This document shows, in pieces, positions 1 to 8,306 of a stretch of DNA of 64,000 nt. A program made the translations under genes and the position numbers. Numbering within the stretch: the first letter of the stretch is position 1; the number at the start of each line of letters is the position of its first letter. Source of the stretch: CAZIUL01 sp964542475 (GTDB taxonomy: Bacteria; Planctomycetota; B15-G4; CAYZWU01); contig CAZIUL010000007.1 in assembly GCA_964542475.1 (NCBI GenBank), positions 72,067 to 136,066 of the forward strand, read 5' to 3'. The notes under the pieces are model-generated. The model did no database searches. It was not told the origin of the DNA and saw only the letters and a list, made by a program, of their open reading frames with translations.

Positions 1-1506
1 GGCGAGCTCATAGACATGAGCGTGCAACAGGGCGCGCATCCGCGCCAGGGAGCAACGGATGTCTGTCCCTTCTGCCCTGTCAAGGGGGTCACCATGAAGG
101 AGTGCGTTGAGCTAAGCTGGAAGCTAGGCAAAAGGGTGGGCGAAGAGCTTGGCATCCCGGTCTATCTTTACGAGCACTCGGCCACGAAGCCCGAAAGAAA
201 GCTGCTGCCTGACATCCGCGTTGGCGAGTACGAGGCCCTGTCGAACAAGCTGGGAAAAGCGGAATGGAAGCCAGACTGCGGGCCGAACGAGTTCAACGAC
301 AAGGTAAAGCGAACCGGCGTCACGGTAATGGGAGCGCGTGAGTTCCTGATCGCGTACAACGTCAACCTGAACACCAGCGAAAAAAGGTACGCATCCGACC
401 TTGCCCTAGAGATCCGCGAAACAGGCCGCATCAAGCGCAAGCCGGGGCCCACCCCGTTCTACCAGGACGGCGAGATTATTAAAAACGAGCACGGCAAGAA
501 GGTCCGCAAAAACGGGATGTTCCAAAACGTCAAGGCGGTGGGCTGGTTCATCGACGAGTACGGCATCGCACAGGTCTCCATCAACCTGACAAACCTCGGC
601 ATTACCCCGGTCCACAAGGTCTTCGATGCCTGCGTCGAGCTGGCAGCAGCGAGGGGCATGCGAGTCACCGGCTCCGAAATAGTCGGGCTCGTTCCCCTGG
701 ATGCACTGCTTGAGGCAGGCAGGCATTACCTGACCAAGCAGCACAGGTCCACGGGCGTTCCCGAGGAGGACCTGATTCACACCGCTGTAAAGTCGATGGG
801 TCTGGACGACCTCGCGCCGTTCGATCCGAGCAAGAAGATCATCGAGTACCAGTTCAAACGTGTAAACCCTCTCACCGCGCTGACCGCGGCCGGTTTCACC
901 CACGAGGTCAGCCGCGACTCCATGGCGCCGGGCGGGGGTTCGGTTGCAGCGCTGTCAGGCGCGCTGGCAGCCGCACTGGCAGGCATGGTGGGCAACCTCA
1001 CGGCAGGCAAACGCGACATGATCGAGCAGTTCGACGTGATGTCGAAGCTCGCGCAGGGTGCCCAAGCTGTCAAGGACAAGCTCCTTGAGGCTGTTGACAG
1101 AGACACCGACGCCTTCAACGAGATCATCACGGCCATGCGCATGCCCAAGAAGAGCGCTGATGACAAGAAAGCCAGGGAACAGGCGATCGAGAAGGCCAAC
1201 CAGGGTGCAGCCCAGGTTCCGCTCGACACCGCGGCACTCTGCCTGGAAGCCTTGGAGCTCGCAAACACCGCTGCTTTGAAAGGTAACCCGGCATCCGTCA
1301 CCGACGCGGGCACTGCCGCACAGATGGCAAAAGCCGGGTTCGAAAGCGCTGTGTACAACGTGCGCATCAACCTGCACTCGGTGTCGGACGCCGTATTCGC
1401 GGAGAAGACCATGGACCGGGTCGCGACGCTCGCATCCGAGTTCGAGAAGCTAATGAAATCCACAGCAGGACGGGTCGAGGATCTCCTGGAAAACCCGGCC
1501 TCCTGA
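1..1506 (+). CDS. ftcD: Glutamate formimidoyltransferase / formimidoyl-THF cyclodeaminase, 5' truncated
   Basis: Bifunctional cytosolic enzyme of histidine degradation: it moves the formimino group from formiminoglutamate to tetrahydrofolate and then releases ammonia to give methenyl-THF. The frame is open from base 1 (GELIDMSVQQGAHPRQG), matching the inside of the transferase domain, so the true start lies upstream of the window. The transferase part covers about the first 290 visible residues (GATDVCPFCPV, VNLNTS, NLTNLGITPVHKVF). The cyclodeaminase part starts near FTHEVSRDSMAPGGGSVAAL and runs to the end as a helical bundle. The fusion order is the one known from animals and several bacteria. 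It lies 25 bp upstream of argS on the same strand and may be cotranscribed with it. Family assignment is secure. Confidence 0.95.
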   Translation, partial: GELIDMSVQQGAHPRQGATDVCPFCPVKGVTMKECVELSWKLGKRVGEELGIPVYLYEHSATKPERKLLPDIRVGEYEALSNKLGKAEWKPDCGPNEFNDKVKRTGVTVMGAREFLIAYNVNLNTSEKRYASDLALEIRETGRIKRKPGPTPFYQDGEIIKNEHGKKVRKNGMFQNVKAVGWFIDEYGIAQVSINLTNLGITPVHKVFDACVELAAARGMRVTGSEIVGLVPLDALLEAGRHYLTKQHRSTGVPEEDLIHTAVKSMGLDDLAPFDPSKKIIEYQFKRVNPLTALTAAGFTHEVSRDSMAPGGGSVAALSGALAAALAGMVGNLTAGKRDMIEQFDVMSKLAQGAQAVKDKLLEAVDRDTDAFNEIITAMRMPKKSADDKKAREQAIEKANQGAAQVPLDTAALCLEALELANTAALKGNPASVTDAGTAAQMAKAGFESAVYNVRINLHSVSDAVFAEKTMDRVATLASEFEKLMKSTAGRVEDLLENPAS

Positions 1507-1531
1507 AAAAACATTCGCAAGGCATGTTTCG

Positions 1532-3379
1532 ATGACCAAGCCCCAATCCATCTTCGAAATGATCGTGGACCTGATCGAAAAAGCCGTTCGCACCGAGTTC
1601 GATGCGGGCATCGAGGGCCCCATCCAGCTCGCCGCGCCTCCGGAGCAGGAGCTCGGTGACTTCGCGTTCGCCTGCTTCCCTCTTGCCAGGACACTCCGCA
1701 TGCCTCCGGCCGGCATCGCGTCCAGGCTCGCACCCGTGCTCAGCCGGGACGATCTTTTTGAAACAGTCCGGGCTGCCGGGCCGTACATCAACTTCGATGT
1801 GAAGAAAGGGCTGCTGGCAAGGATCACCCTGGAAAGCCTGCTGAATGATCCCGACAGGTTCATGCGAGTCGATACAGGGCAGGGAAAAACGGTCTTGATC
1901 GAGTACTCAGCACCCAACACGAACAAGCCGCAGCACCTCGGTCACGTGCGCAACAACGTGCTCGGGATCAGCATCGTGAACATCCTGGAGGCTGCCGGGT
2001 TCAAGGTATATCCGGTGAACCTTGTGAACGACCGCGGTGCCCACATCTGCAAGTCCATGCTCGCATACGAGATGTTCGGAAACGAAAAGACCCCGGAGGA
2101 CGCTAATGTCAAGGGTGACCATTTTGTGGGCGGGTTTTATGTGCGCTACGACCGGGAAGAAGAGGCTGAGCGGCAGGAATGGCTAAAGGCCCGGCCAACC
2201 GGGCAGGAGCAGCCTGACAGCCGTGACGTTGACATGGATGCCGCTTTTCTGGGCGAGTCGAAGCTCTACTCGCGGGTGCAGGAGATGCTCAAAAAGTGGG
2301 AGAACAAAGACGAGAAGGTGCGCGCGCTCTGGAAAAAGATGAACTCCTGGGTGCTCGACGGGTTCGACTCGACATACAAGCGCTTGGGCTGCCGTTTCGA
2401 AAAGGTCTACTTCGAAAGCGACACCTACACCATAGGAAAAGAACTGGTAAAAGAAGGGCTCGACAGGGGGATCTTCTTCAAAAAAGATGACGGCTCGGTC
2501 TGGGTGGACCTTGATGACCAAGGACTCGACAGCAAGCTGCTCCTTCGGAAAGACGGAACCTCGGTCTACATCACCCAGGATCTCGGCACCACGAAGCTGA
2601 AGTTCGACGACTACAACGCGGACCAGGCCCTGTGGGTCGTTGCGGACGAGCAGATATACCACTTCAAGATGCTGTTCGCCGTGCTGATGAAACTCGGATT
2701 TCAATGGGCGAGGCGCTGTCATCACCTGGCATACGGCATGGTGGATCTGCCCGAAGGCAAGATGAAATCCCGCAAGGGCACGGTTGTGGATGCCGACGAC
2801 CTCATGGACGAGCTTCTCGAAATGGAAAAGGAAGAGATCCGAAGCCGGGATCTTGGTCTCTCTGACTCCGAGCTTGAAAAAACCGCGGAGATTCTCGCCC
2901 AGGGTGCCCTGAAGTTCTTCATCCTGAAGTTCACTCCGAAAACACGAATGACCTTCAATCCCTCGGAATCGATTTCTCCGGAAGGGTTCACCGGACCGTA
3001 TGTGCAGTACGCTCACGTGCGGATAAGAAGCATTTTCAGGAAAGCGCGGAGGGATATGTACGCGTCCCATATCGGCCCCGATCAGCTTGGAGAAACCGTC
3101 GAAAAGCTGGTCCTCCCCGAGGAGGCAGCAGTGGTCCGCCGGCTGTGCGGATTCCCGGAAGAGGTGCAAACAGCCGCGCAAAACCACAACCCCTCAAGGC
3201 TTTGCACTTACCTTTTCGAGCTCTCAAGGGAGTACAACCGTTTTTACCACAACCTCCCCGTGCTCGGAGCCGCAGAAGAGCCGCTGAAGGACGCGAGGCT
3301 CGAGCTGTCAAGGGCCGTGGCCCTCGTGATCGAGCGAGGCCTTTCCCTGCTCGGCATTGCAGTGCCGGAGCGAATGTGA
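1532..3379 (+). CDS. argS: Arginyl-tRNA synthetase
   Basis: Class I aminoacyl-tRNA synthetase that charges tRNA-Arg. Full length at 615 residues. The N-terminal Add-1 tRNA-recognition domain occupies about residues 1-110. The HIGH motif is HLGH at residues 135-138 within SAPNTNKPQHLGH. The KMSKS equivalent is MKSRKG at residues 411-416. The C-terminal DALR anticodon-binding helical domain begins near GPYVQYAHVRIRSI and ends in the usual short hydrophobic tail. The start at ATG 1532 follows ftcD by 25 bp with no strong Shine-Dalgarno. It ends with TGA and noncoding sequence follows, one of the examples showing that TGA is a normal stop in this genome. Confidence 0.98.
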   Translation: MTKPQSIFEMIVDLIEKAVRTEFDAGIEGPIQLAAPPEQELGDFAFACFPLARTLRMPPAGIASRLAPVLSRDDLFETVRAAGPYINFDVKKGLLARITLESLLNDPDRFMRVDTGQGKTVLIEYSAPNTNKPQHLGHVRNNVLGISIVNILEAAGFKVYPVNLVNDRGAHICKSMLAYEMFGNEKTPEDANVKGDHFVGGFYVRYDREEEAERQEWLKARPTGQEQPDSRDVDMDAAFLGESKLYSRVQEMLKKWENKDEKVRALWKKMNSWVLDGFDSTYKRLGCRFEKVYFESDTYTIGKELVKEGLDRGIFFKKDDGSVWVDLDDQGLDSKLLLRKDGTSVYITQDLGTTKLKFDDYNADQALWVVADEQIYHFKMLFAVLMKLGFQWARRCHHLAYGMVDLPEGKMKSRKGTVVDADDLMDELLEMEKEEIRSRDLGLSDSELEKTAEILAQGALKFFILKFTPKTRMTFNPSESISPEGFTGPYVQYAHVRIRSIFRKARRDMYASHIGPDQLGETVEKLVLPEEAAVVRRLCGFPEEVQTAAQNHNPSRLCTYLFELSREYNRFYHNLPVLGAAEEPLKDARLELSRAVALVIERGLSLLGIAVPERM

Positions 3380-3430
3380 AGGGGAGGTAGCCCCCACGCG
3401 ATCAATGTAAACATTCCGTTACCATGTAGA

Positions 3431-3507
3431 GGCGGTTCGCGAACCGCCCGCCCCGATTCCAAACCGTAGGGCAACCGCGGGGCATTGCCCGCGCCTTCTT
3501 TATACTG
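3431..3507. other. Palindrome and terminator-like hairpin downstream of argS
   Basis: The 249-bp gap between argS and the CBS gene holds a perfect 18-bp palindrome, GGCGGTTCGCGAACCGCC (3431-3448), then a 6-bp stem CGCGGG/CCCGCG (3476-3481 with 3488-3493) followed by CCTTCTTTATA. The second hairpin could be a weak intrinsic terminator for argS. The first belongs to the general class of REP-like palindromes. No gene is visible in this gap. Confidence 0.45.
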
Positions 3508-3628
3508 GAACTTGACAAAAGACACTGATCTTTGGACAGTGATCCCATAGCAACAGCCTGCCGCACGAAAAAAGAGCCTCGGGCTGATTGCCAGGGCTGT
3601 TAAAAAGGACTTCTTAAGGAGAAAACCG

Positions 3629-4120
3629 ATGAAACCTCTGACGGTGACGGCAAAGGACATAATGAATCCTGAGGTGATTACCGTGAAGAAGGAGATGACC
3701 GTACACGAGCTTGCCTGTTTTTTTGCGGACAAGATGATTTCAGGCGCGCCTGTGGTGGACGGCTCAGGCAGGCTGATCGGCGTGGTTTCTGTCACAGACA
3801 TAGTAAGAAGCGACAGCAGGCGCGCCAGCATCGTAAAAAACAAGATTATGCCTGGTTTCTACCTTCGGGGCTGGGAAGACAAGCTGGACCAGGAGGAGAT
3901 AAAGAATTTCCATGTGGAGGTGGACGACGGGGTGAGCGTAGGCGATATCATGACACATACCATCTTTGAGGTCGACGAAGAGACGGTGATCAGCGAGATG
4001 GCGGATCTCATGATCGATAAACGCGTACACAGGCTGGTCGTTACACATGAGGGGAAGGTCAAAGGCATTGTCACGGCATTCGACATGCTGAAGACAATCC
4101 GAGAGTTCACGGGAAAGTAA
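3629..4120 (+). CDS. Tandem CBS-domain protein
   Basis: A 163-residue cytosolic protein made of two CBS domains and nothing else. CBS1 spans about residues 9-55 (MNPEVITVKKEMTVHELACF, then GRLIGVVSVTDIVR). CBS2 spans about residues 105-160 (IMTHTIFEVDEETVISEMAD, then GKVKGIVTAFDMLKTI). Paired CBS domains form a Bateman module that usually binds adenosine nucleotides or S-adenosyl compounds and regulates a partner. The partner is not identifiable here. Start chosen at ATG 3629, with TAAGGAG 10 bp upstream. It appears monocistronic, flanked by palindrome-rich gaps. Confidence 0.93.
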   Translation: MKPLTVTAKDIMNPEVITVKKEMTVHELACFFADKMISGAPVVDGSGRLIGVVSVTDIVRSDSRRASIVKNKIMPGFYLRGWEDKLDQEEIKNFHVEVDDGVSVGDIMTHTIFEVDEETVISEMADLMIDKRVHRLVVTHEGKVKGIVTAFDMLKTIREFTGK

Positions 4121-4231
4121 GGGCAACCCCTCGTGGCTGCCCTCCGGTTCATGTGAAACGACAGTGTTCTGTGTTAAGGGAAGACAAGAGGGGGCATGGA
4201 GAGCGTCGCTTTGTCGGCGCCGCAACCGAAC
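4117..4231. repeat. REP-like hairpin plus degenerate TGGAGGG-family repeat
   Basis: Just after the CBS gene, GTAAGGGCAACCCC followed by GGCTGCCCTCCGG (4117-4147) is a palindromic element closely matched by one at 6460-6493. About 45 bp further, ATGGAGAGCGTCGC and TTTGTCGGCGCCGCAACCGA (4196-4230) is a diverged half copy of the dispersed repeat described at 6500-6770. The same two elements also stand side by side after the next gene, so they may have spread as a unit. Confidence 0.6.
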
Positions 4232-4327
4232 ATCTGAAAAGACAGAGTTCAGGGTTCAGGGTAAGGACACAAGATCGCTTCGCAATCGAAAAAAGGTGAT
4301 GCAAAACTCAGGTATAGGGAAACTCTC

Positions 4328-6463
4328 ATGTCCAGAACCAAGTCGCACATCCACATCGTTTACGCTCTCTTTTGCCTGTTAGTCGCTGCAACCGGGCTTT
4401 TTGTCGGCTGTGCTCACACGCTCAGATATCCGGAAGCGCCCAGAGGAGACGTTACCGACTGTTATCACGGTACAGAGGTGCCGGACCCTTTTCGCTGGTT
4501 GGAGGATCCTGACTCGGCTGAAACCAGGGCGTGGATCGATGCGCAGGTCAAGCTCGCCTTTCCCTGGCTCCATGAGACGCCTGAGCGCGAAGGGATCAAA
4601 AAACGCCTCACCGAGCTCTGGAACTACGAAAAGTACGGGACACCGTTTGTGGAAGGCGGACGCTACTTCTTCTCGAAGAACGACGGGCTGCAGAACCACA
4701 GCGTGTATTACTGGACCGATTCGCTCGATGACGAGCCAAAGGTGCTCATCGACCCGAACAAGCTGTCCGAGGACGGTACAGTGTCCCTTGGGGGGGTTTC
4801 GATCAGCAGGGACGGAAAGTACCTGGCGTACGGCCTTTCTTCAGGCGGGTCCGACTGGCGCAAGTGGTACGTGCGCGAGATTGACACCGGACGCGATCTC
4901 GACGATTGTCTCGAATGGATCAAGTTCTCGGGCGCCTCGTGGAACGATAGCAGCAGCGGCTTCTACTACTCCAGGTACGAAGAGCCCGAGGAGGGTGAAA
5001 AGCATCAGCAGGCGAACTACAACCAGAAGGTGTACTTCCACAAAATCAACACGCCCCAGTCAGAGGACGTGCTCGTCTACGAGAGACCGGAACACAAGGA
5101 CCGGACCCTGCGCGCGAGAGTGACCGATGACGGCGAATACCTGATCATCTCAATCGGCAAGGGCACGGAGCGAAAGAACCTCATCTCCTACAAGAAGCTC
5201 GACACCCCTGAAAGCCCGGTCATAGAACTCATCGGCGAGTTCGAGGCATCGTTCGGGTTCGTGGATAACAACGGCCCTGTTTTCTGGTTCAAAACAGATC
5301 TCGACGCGCCGATGAGCCGTGTGATCGCCATCGACACAAGCCGCGAAAACGGAAAAAACCGGCGCACCGTGATCGCCGAACAGAAGGAAACGCTTCGCCG
5401 AGTGAACATCGTCAACAACACCTTCATCACTTCTTACCTGAAGGATGCGCATTCGCTCGTGAAGCTGTTCGACATCCACGGAAAGCTTATCGGGGAAATC
5501 GATCTGCCGGGTCTGGGCAGGGCTTCCGGATTCGGCGGAAAGAGGCTCGATAAGGAAACCTTCTACAGATTCTCCACCTTCGATGACCCGGGAACCATCT
5601 ATCGCCTGGACATGGAAACAGGAAAAAGATCGGTCTTCCGCAGGCCGAAGGTGGCCTTCGACCTTGACCGCATCGTCACAAAGCAGGTCTTCTACAAGAG
5701 CAAGGACGGTACCCGCGTCCCGATGTTCATTGTGCATTTGAAGGGGCTGGAGCTCAACAGCGAAAACCCAACGATCCTGTGCGGATACGGCGGATTCAAC
5801 ATCTCCCAGCTCCCCTCATTTTCCACGAACACGCTTGTCTGGATGGAGATGGGAGGCGTCCATGTCATGGCGAACATCCGGGGCGGCGGCGAATACGGCG
5901 AGAAGTGGCACCAGGCAGGCATGAAACTGAACAAGCAGAACTGCTTCGACGACTTCATCGCTGCTGCTGAATGGCTCATCGAGAAGGGATATACCAGCAC
6001 GGACAAGCTGGCCATCAAGGGCGGAAGCAACGGCGGCCTGCTGGTCGGCGCCTGCATGACCCAGCGGCCGGATCTTTTCGGCGCCTGCCTGCCATCCAGG
6101 GGTGTTCTCGACATGCTCAGGTTCAACAGGTTCACCATCGGGTGGGCCTGGGTTTCAGACTACGGTTCGCCGGAGGACCCCGAGGAGTTCGAGGCGCTTC
6201 ACGCCTACTCGCCCTATCACAACATCCACCCGGGAATCGTTTACCCGGCAACGCTTATCACCACGGCTGACCACGACGACCGTGTTGTGCCTGGACACAG
6301 CTTCAAGTTCACCGCGTGCTTGCAAGAGGCCCAGGCCGGTGACGCGCCCATCCTGATCCGCATCGAAACCAAGGCCGGCCACGGCGCCGGCACTCCAACG
6401 ACCAAGCGGATCGATGAAGCCGCGGATATCTTCGCCTTTCTTGTACGCGTTCTCGAAATGTAG
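4328..6463 (+). CDS. Prolyl oligopeptidase family (S9A) lipoprotein
   Basis: A 711-residue serine peptidase that would cleave proline-containing peptides in the periplasm or at the cell surface. The N-terminus is a lipoprotein signal: hydrophobic stretch, then lipobox FVGC at about residue 28. It continues into the S9A beta-propeller (PDPFRWLEDPDSAETRAWI is diagnostic of the family). The C-terminal alpha/beta hydrolase has the nucleophile in GGSNGG (Ser567), the acid in ADHDDRVVPGHS (about residue 650) and the His in KAGHGAG (about residue 685), so the triad is complete. Most S9A enzymes are cytosolic or carry a cleavable signal; lipid anchoring is inferred from the lipobox. Start at ATG 4328. 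Repeats follow the stop. Confidence 0.93.
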   Translation: MSRTKSHIHIVYALFCLLVAATGLFVGCAHTLRYPEAPRGDVTDCYHGTEVPDPFRWLEDPDSAETRAWIDAQVKLAFPWLHETPEREGIKKRLTELWNYEKYGTPFVEGGRYFFSKNDGLQNHSVYYWTDSLDDEPKVLIDPNKLSEDGTVSLGGVSISRDGKYLAYGLSSGGSDWRKWYVREIDTGRDLDDCLEWIKFSGASWNDSSSGFYYSRYEEPEEGEKHQQANYNQKVYFHKINTPQSEDVLVYERPEHKDRTLRARVTDDGEYLIISIGKGTERKNLISYKKLDTPESPVIELIGEFEASFGFVDNNGPVFWFKTDLDAPMSRVIAIDTSRENGKNRRTVIAEQKETLRRVNIVNNTFITSYLKDAHSLVKLFDIHGKLIGEIDLPGLGRASGFGGKRLDKETFYRFSTFDDPGTIYRLDMETGKRSVFRRPKVAFDLDRIVTKQVFYKSKDGTRVPMFIVHLKGLELNSENPTILCGYGGFNISQLPSFSTNTLVWMEMGGVHVMANIRGGGEYGEKWHQAGMKLNKQNCFDDFIAAAEWLIEKGYTSTDKLAIKGGSNGGLLVGACMTQRPDLFGACLPSRGVLDMLRFNRFTIGWAWVSDYGSPEDPEEFEALHAYSPYHNIHPGIVYPATLITTADHDDRVVPGHSFKFTACLQEAQAGDAPILIRIETKAGHGAGTPTTKRIDEAADIFAFLVRVLEM

Positions 6464-6770
6464 GGGCAACCCCCTGTGTGGTTGACATCCGGTGCGGGAT
6501 GGAGGGCGTCGCTCCGTCGGTGCAGCAACCGAACCTACACCGAACGAAAACGGCCTGGAGGGTCGGGGTCCTTCCCGACCGGAAAAGAAGAGGCGGCAAC
6601 AGAGTGCCGCCCTCCAGATGAAACGGCACATACCGCATGAACAATGGAGGGCGCCGCTTTGTCGGCGCCGGAAAAGAAGAGGCGGCAACAGAGTGCCGCC
6701 CTCCAGATGAAACGGCACATACCGCATGAACAATGGAGGGCGCCGCTCCGTCGGCGCCGCCTCCCTCTGA
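6460..6770 (+). repeat. Dispersed TGGAGGG double-hairpin repeat cluster, 89-bp period
   Basis: A REP-like palindrome (GTAGGGGCAACCCC, 6460-6493) leads into a cluster of the element. Complete units run from ATGGAGGGCGCCG at 6644 to the next at 6733 (89 bp), and GGAAAAGAAGAGGCGGCAAC repeats at 6581 and 6670 with the same period. Within a unit GGCGCCG...CGGCGCC forms one hairpin and GGCGGC...GCCGCC a second, enclosed by TGGAGGG/CCCTCCA. The unit at 6500 is diverged, and one copy has a different first hairpin (GGTCGGGG/CCCCGACC-like at 6560-6580). It lies between the convergent peptidase and FG-GAP genes. Confidence 0.85.
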
Positions 6771-6777
6771 AAAACGC

Positions 6778-8121
6778 CTACGGCAAGAACTCGATCTCGG
6801 CCGCGTTCGACACGTAGTCATAGGGCCCGTACAACAGGAAGGCAAAACGCATTGGAACACCGATCGCATTGGGGGACAGTGGTCCCAGCGTGTTGAACTG
6901 TGCTGTTGCCGACCCTTTCGAGTCAAGGGTTCCCTGGAAATCGATAAAGGCCGGTGTGTTTGCCATCCCAAAGATCAAGGTTGTGACAAAATCCCAGTTC
7001 AGAGGGAAAACCTTGCCGCTCGGAAGAGTAAAACCCGGATCGGTTCCGGTGACGTTTCCAAGAAGAAAGTAGTTCCTGTTCGGGTGGTCCCTGCCCAGAC
7101 CGAGAGAGAAATCTATTGTGCCGCCGGTGGAAACATGGATCCGGTTGTTTTCGAGAGAAAGCGGCCCCACCGCCTCGAAATAGCGCACATAGCCTTCCGG
7201 GCTGTTGTCGAAGTTCCGGTTGCCCACAAGCAGATCCTGCACACCGTCGTTGTTCCAGTCCGCTACATCCAGGCGCGCGTAGTAGACCACGTCGATTATG
7301 CTTCCTCCGGCCTTGAGCTTCATACTTCCGTTGAACAGCGGCGAGACATCAGTGCCTGTGTTTTCCCAGTAGTTCACATTCCCGTTGTAATCGCCGCACA
7401 GGAGGTCCCTCTTGCCGTCCCGGTTCCAGTCAACCATTACCGGGCTTGCTTCGTTCCCGGTGGTAAGAGTGGACACGCCATCCTGCAGCCAGACGGCTCT
7501 GTTGAACACCGGCGTGGAAGTCGGGCTCACGTTAATGAGCAGGTGCACCTTGCCGCCATCTTCTCCCACTAGCAGGTCGACCTTGCCGTCCTTGTTCCAA
7601 TCCACGAAAAAAATGTGGGAATTGAGCCCGCAGTCGTAGTTGACCGCTCCCAGCCTCAGGAAGGTGTATCCGTTGAACTGGGGATCGTCATCCGTGTTTG
7701 TGTTCAGGTAGATGCGAATGGTTCCGTTCCGTTCGCCCACGATAAGATCCTTCTTTCCGTCTCCGTTATAGTCCACGACACGTGGACAAGAACCGAAACA
7801 TCAGGAGTACGATGTGGTAATGGTAACTCCACCGGATTTAAGCTTGACTCCTGCCGGGAACTCTGGATTGAGATCCGTGCCGTTGTTCAGGAAAAGAGTG
7901 ATGTGACCATAACCGAAACACCCGACAAGCAGGTCTTTCGCCCCGTCATTGTTCCAGTCCACAACCTCCGGGGTCGCGTGCCTGTCCACCAGGTAGGGCG
8001 ATCCATTGGCTTCGATGATGACCGCGCTCTTCAGCTCAGGCATCGCTCCATGCGCCGGCCCGGCCATGAAAGCCGACACCAGGAGCACCAGGGGTAAAAC
8101 AAAAAACACCGCTTTTCTCAT
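6778..8121 (-). CDS. Secreted FG-GAP/VCBS repeat protein with in-frame TGA (candidate selenoprotein)
   Basis: About 447 residues if the single in-frame TGA (7801-7803, codon 107) is decoded. The start is ATG 8121 with GGAGG 5 bp upstream, followed by a signal peptide (MRKAVFFVLPLVLLVSAFMA...AHG). The body is a row of calcium-binding FG-GAP blades, each with a VVDWNNDGxKDLLVG motif, plus a C-terminal beta-sandwich ending EIEFLP. The frame continues without shift across TGA: ...TTSYS-TGA-CFGSCPRVVDYNGDG. From TGA to VVD is 7 residues; in the next blade Cys of NYDCGLNS is also 7 residues before FVD, so TGA sits where a Cys is expected. A 7-bp perfect hairpin (GTCCACG/CGTGGAC, loop TGT) starts 13 nt after TGA. 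It could instead be a pseudogene or a sequence error. No substrate can be assigned. Confidence 0.8.
7771..7803 (-). promoter_or_regulatory. Candidate bSECIS hairpin downstream of in-frame TGA (site 1)
   Basis: On the minus strand, TGA at 7803-7801 is followed by 13 nt, then GTCCACG (7787-7781), loop TGT (7780-7778) and CGTGGAC (7777-7771): seven perfect pairs. The loop lies 20 nt after TGA and has G as its second base. Both properties fit the known bacterial SECIS pattern, as in E. coli fdhF where the minimal hairpin starts 11 nt after UGA. Function is inferred. Confidence 0.5.
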
Positions 8122-8306
8122 GACAACCTCCAGGATCTCAATGTACTTTATACACACAACACGGGCTTGTTTATCGCCTCTCCAGTATCAGATCGGCAGA
8201 TGAGAAGGGTTGGTTTAGCTGATGATATTTTACACGATCCCATGAAAAACGGAACGTTGAAAACAACAAATATCTTGCATGGATGTCAGGAAGAAGTGTT
8301 CGGTGT

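Noticed and set aside
777..1733. Long antisense reading frame over ftcD (and many others over most genes)
   Set aside because: Third-position GC bias of the real gene produces open antisense frames; the products lack any recognisable family and the plus-strand protein is a known enzyme.
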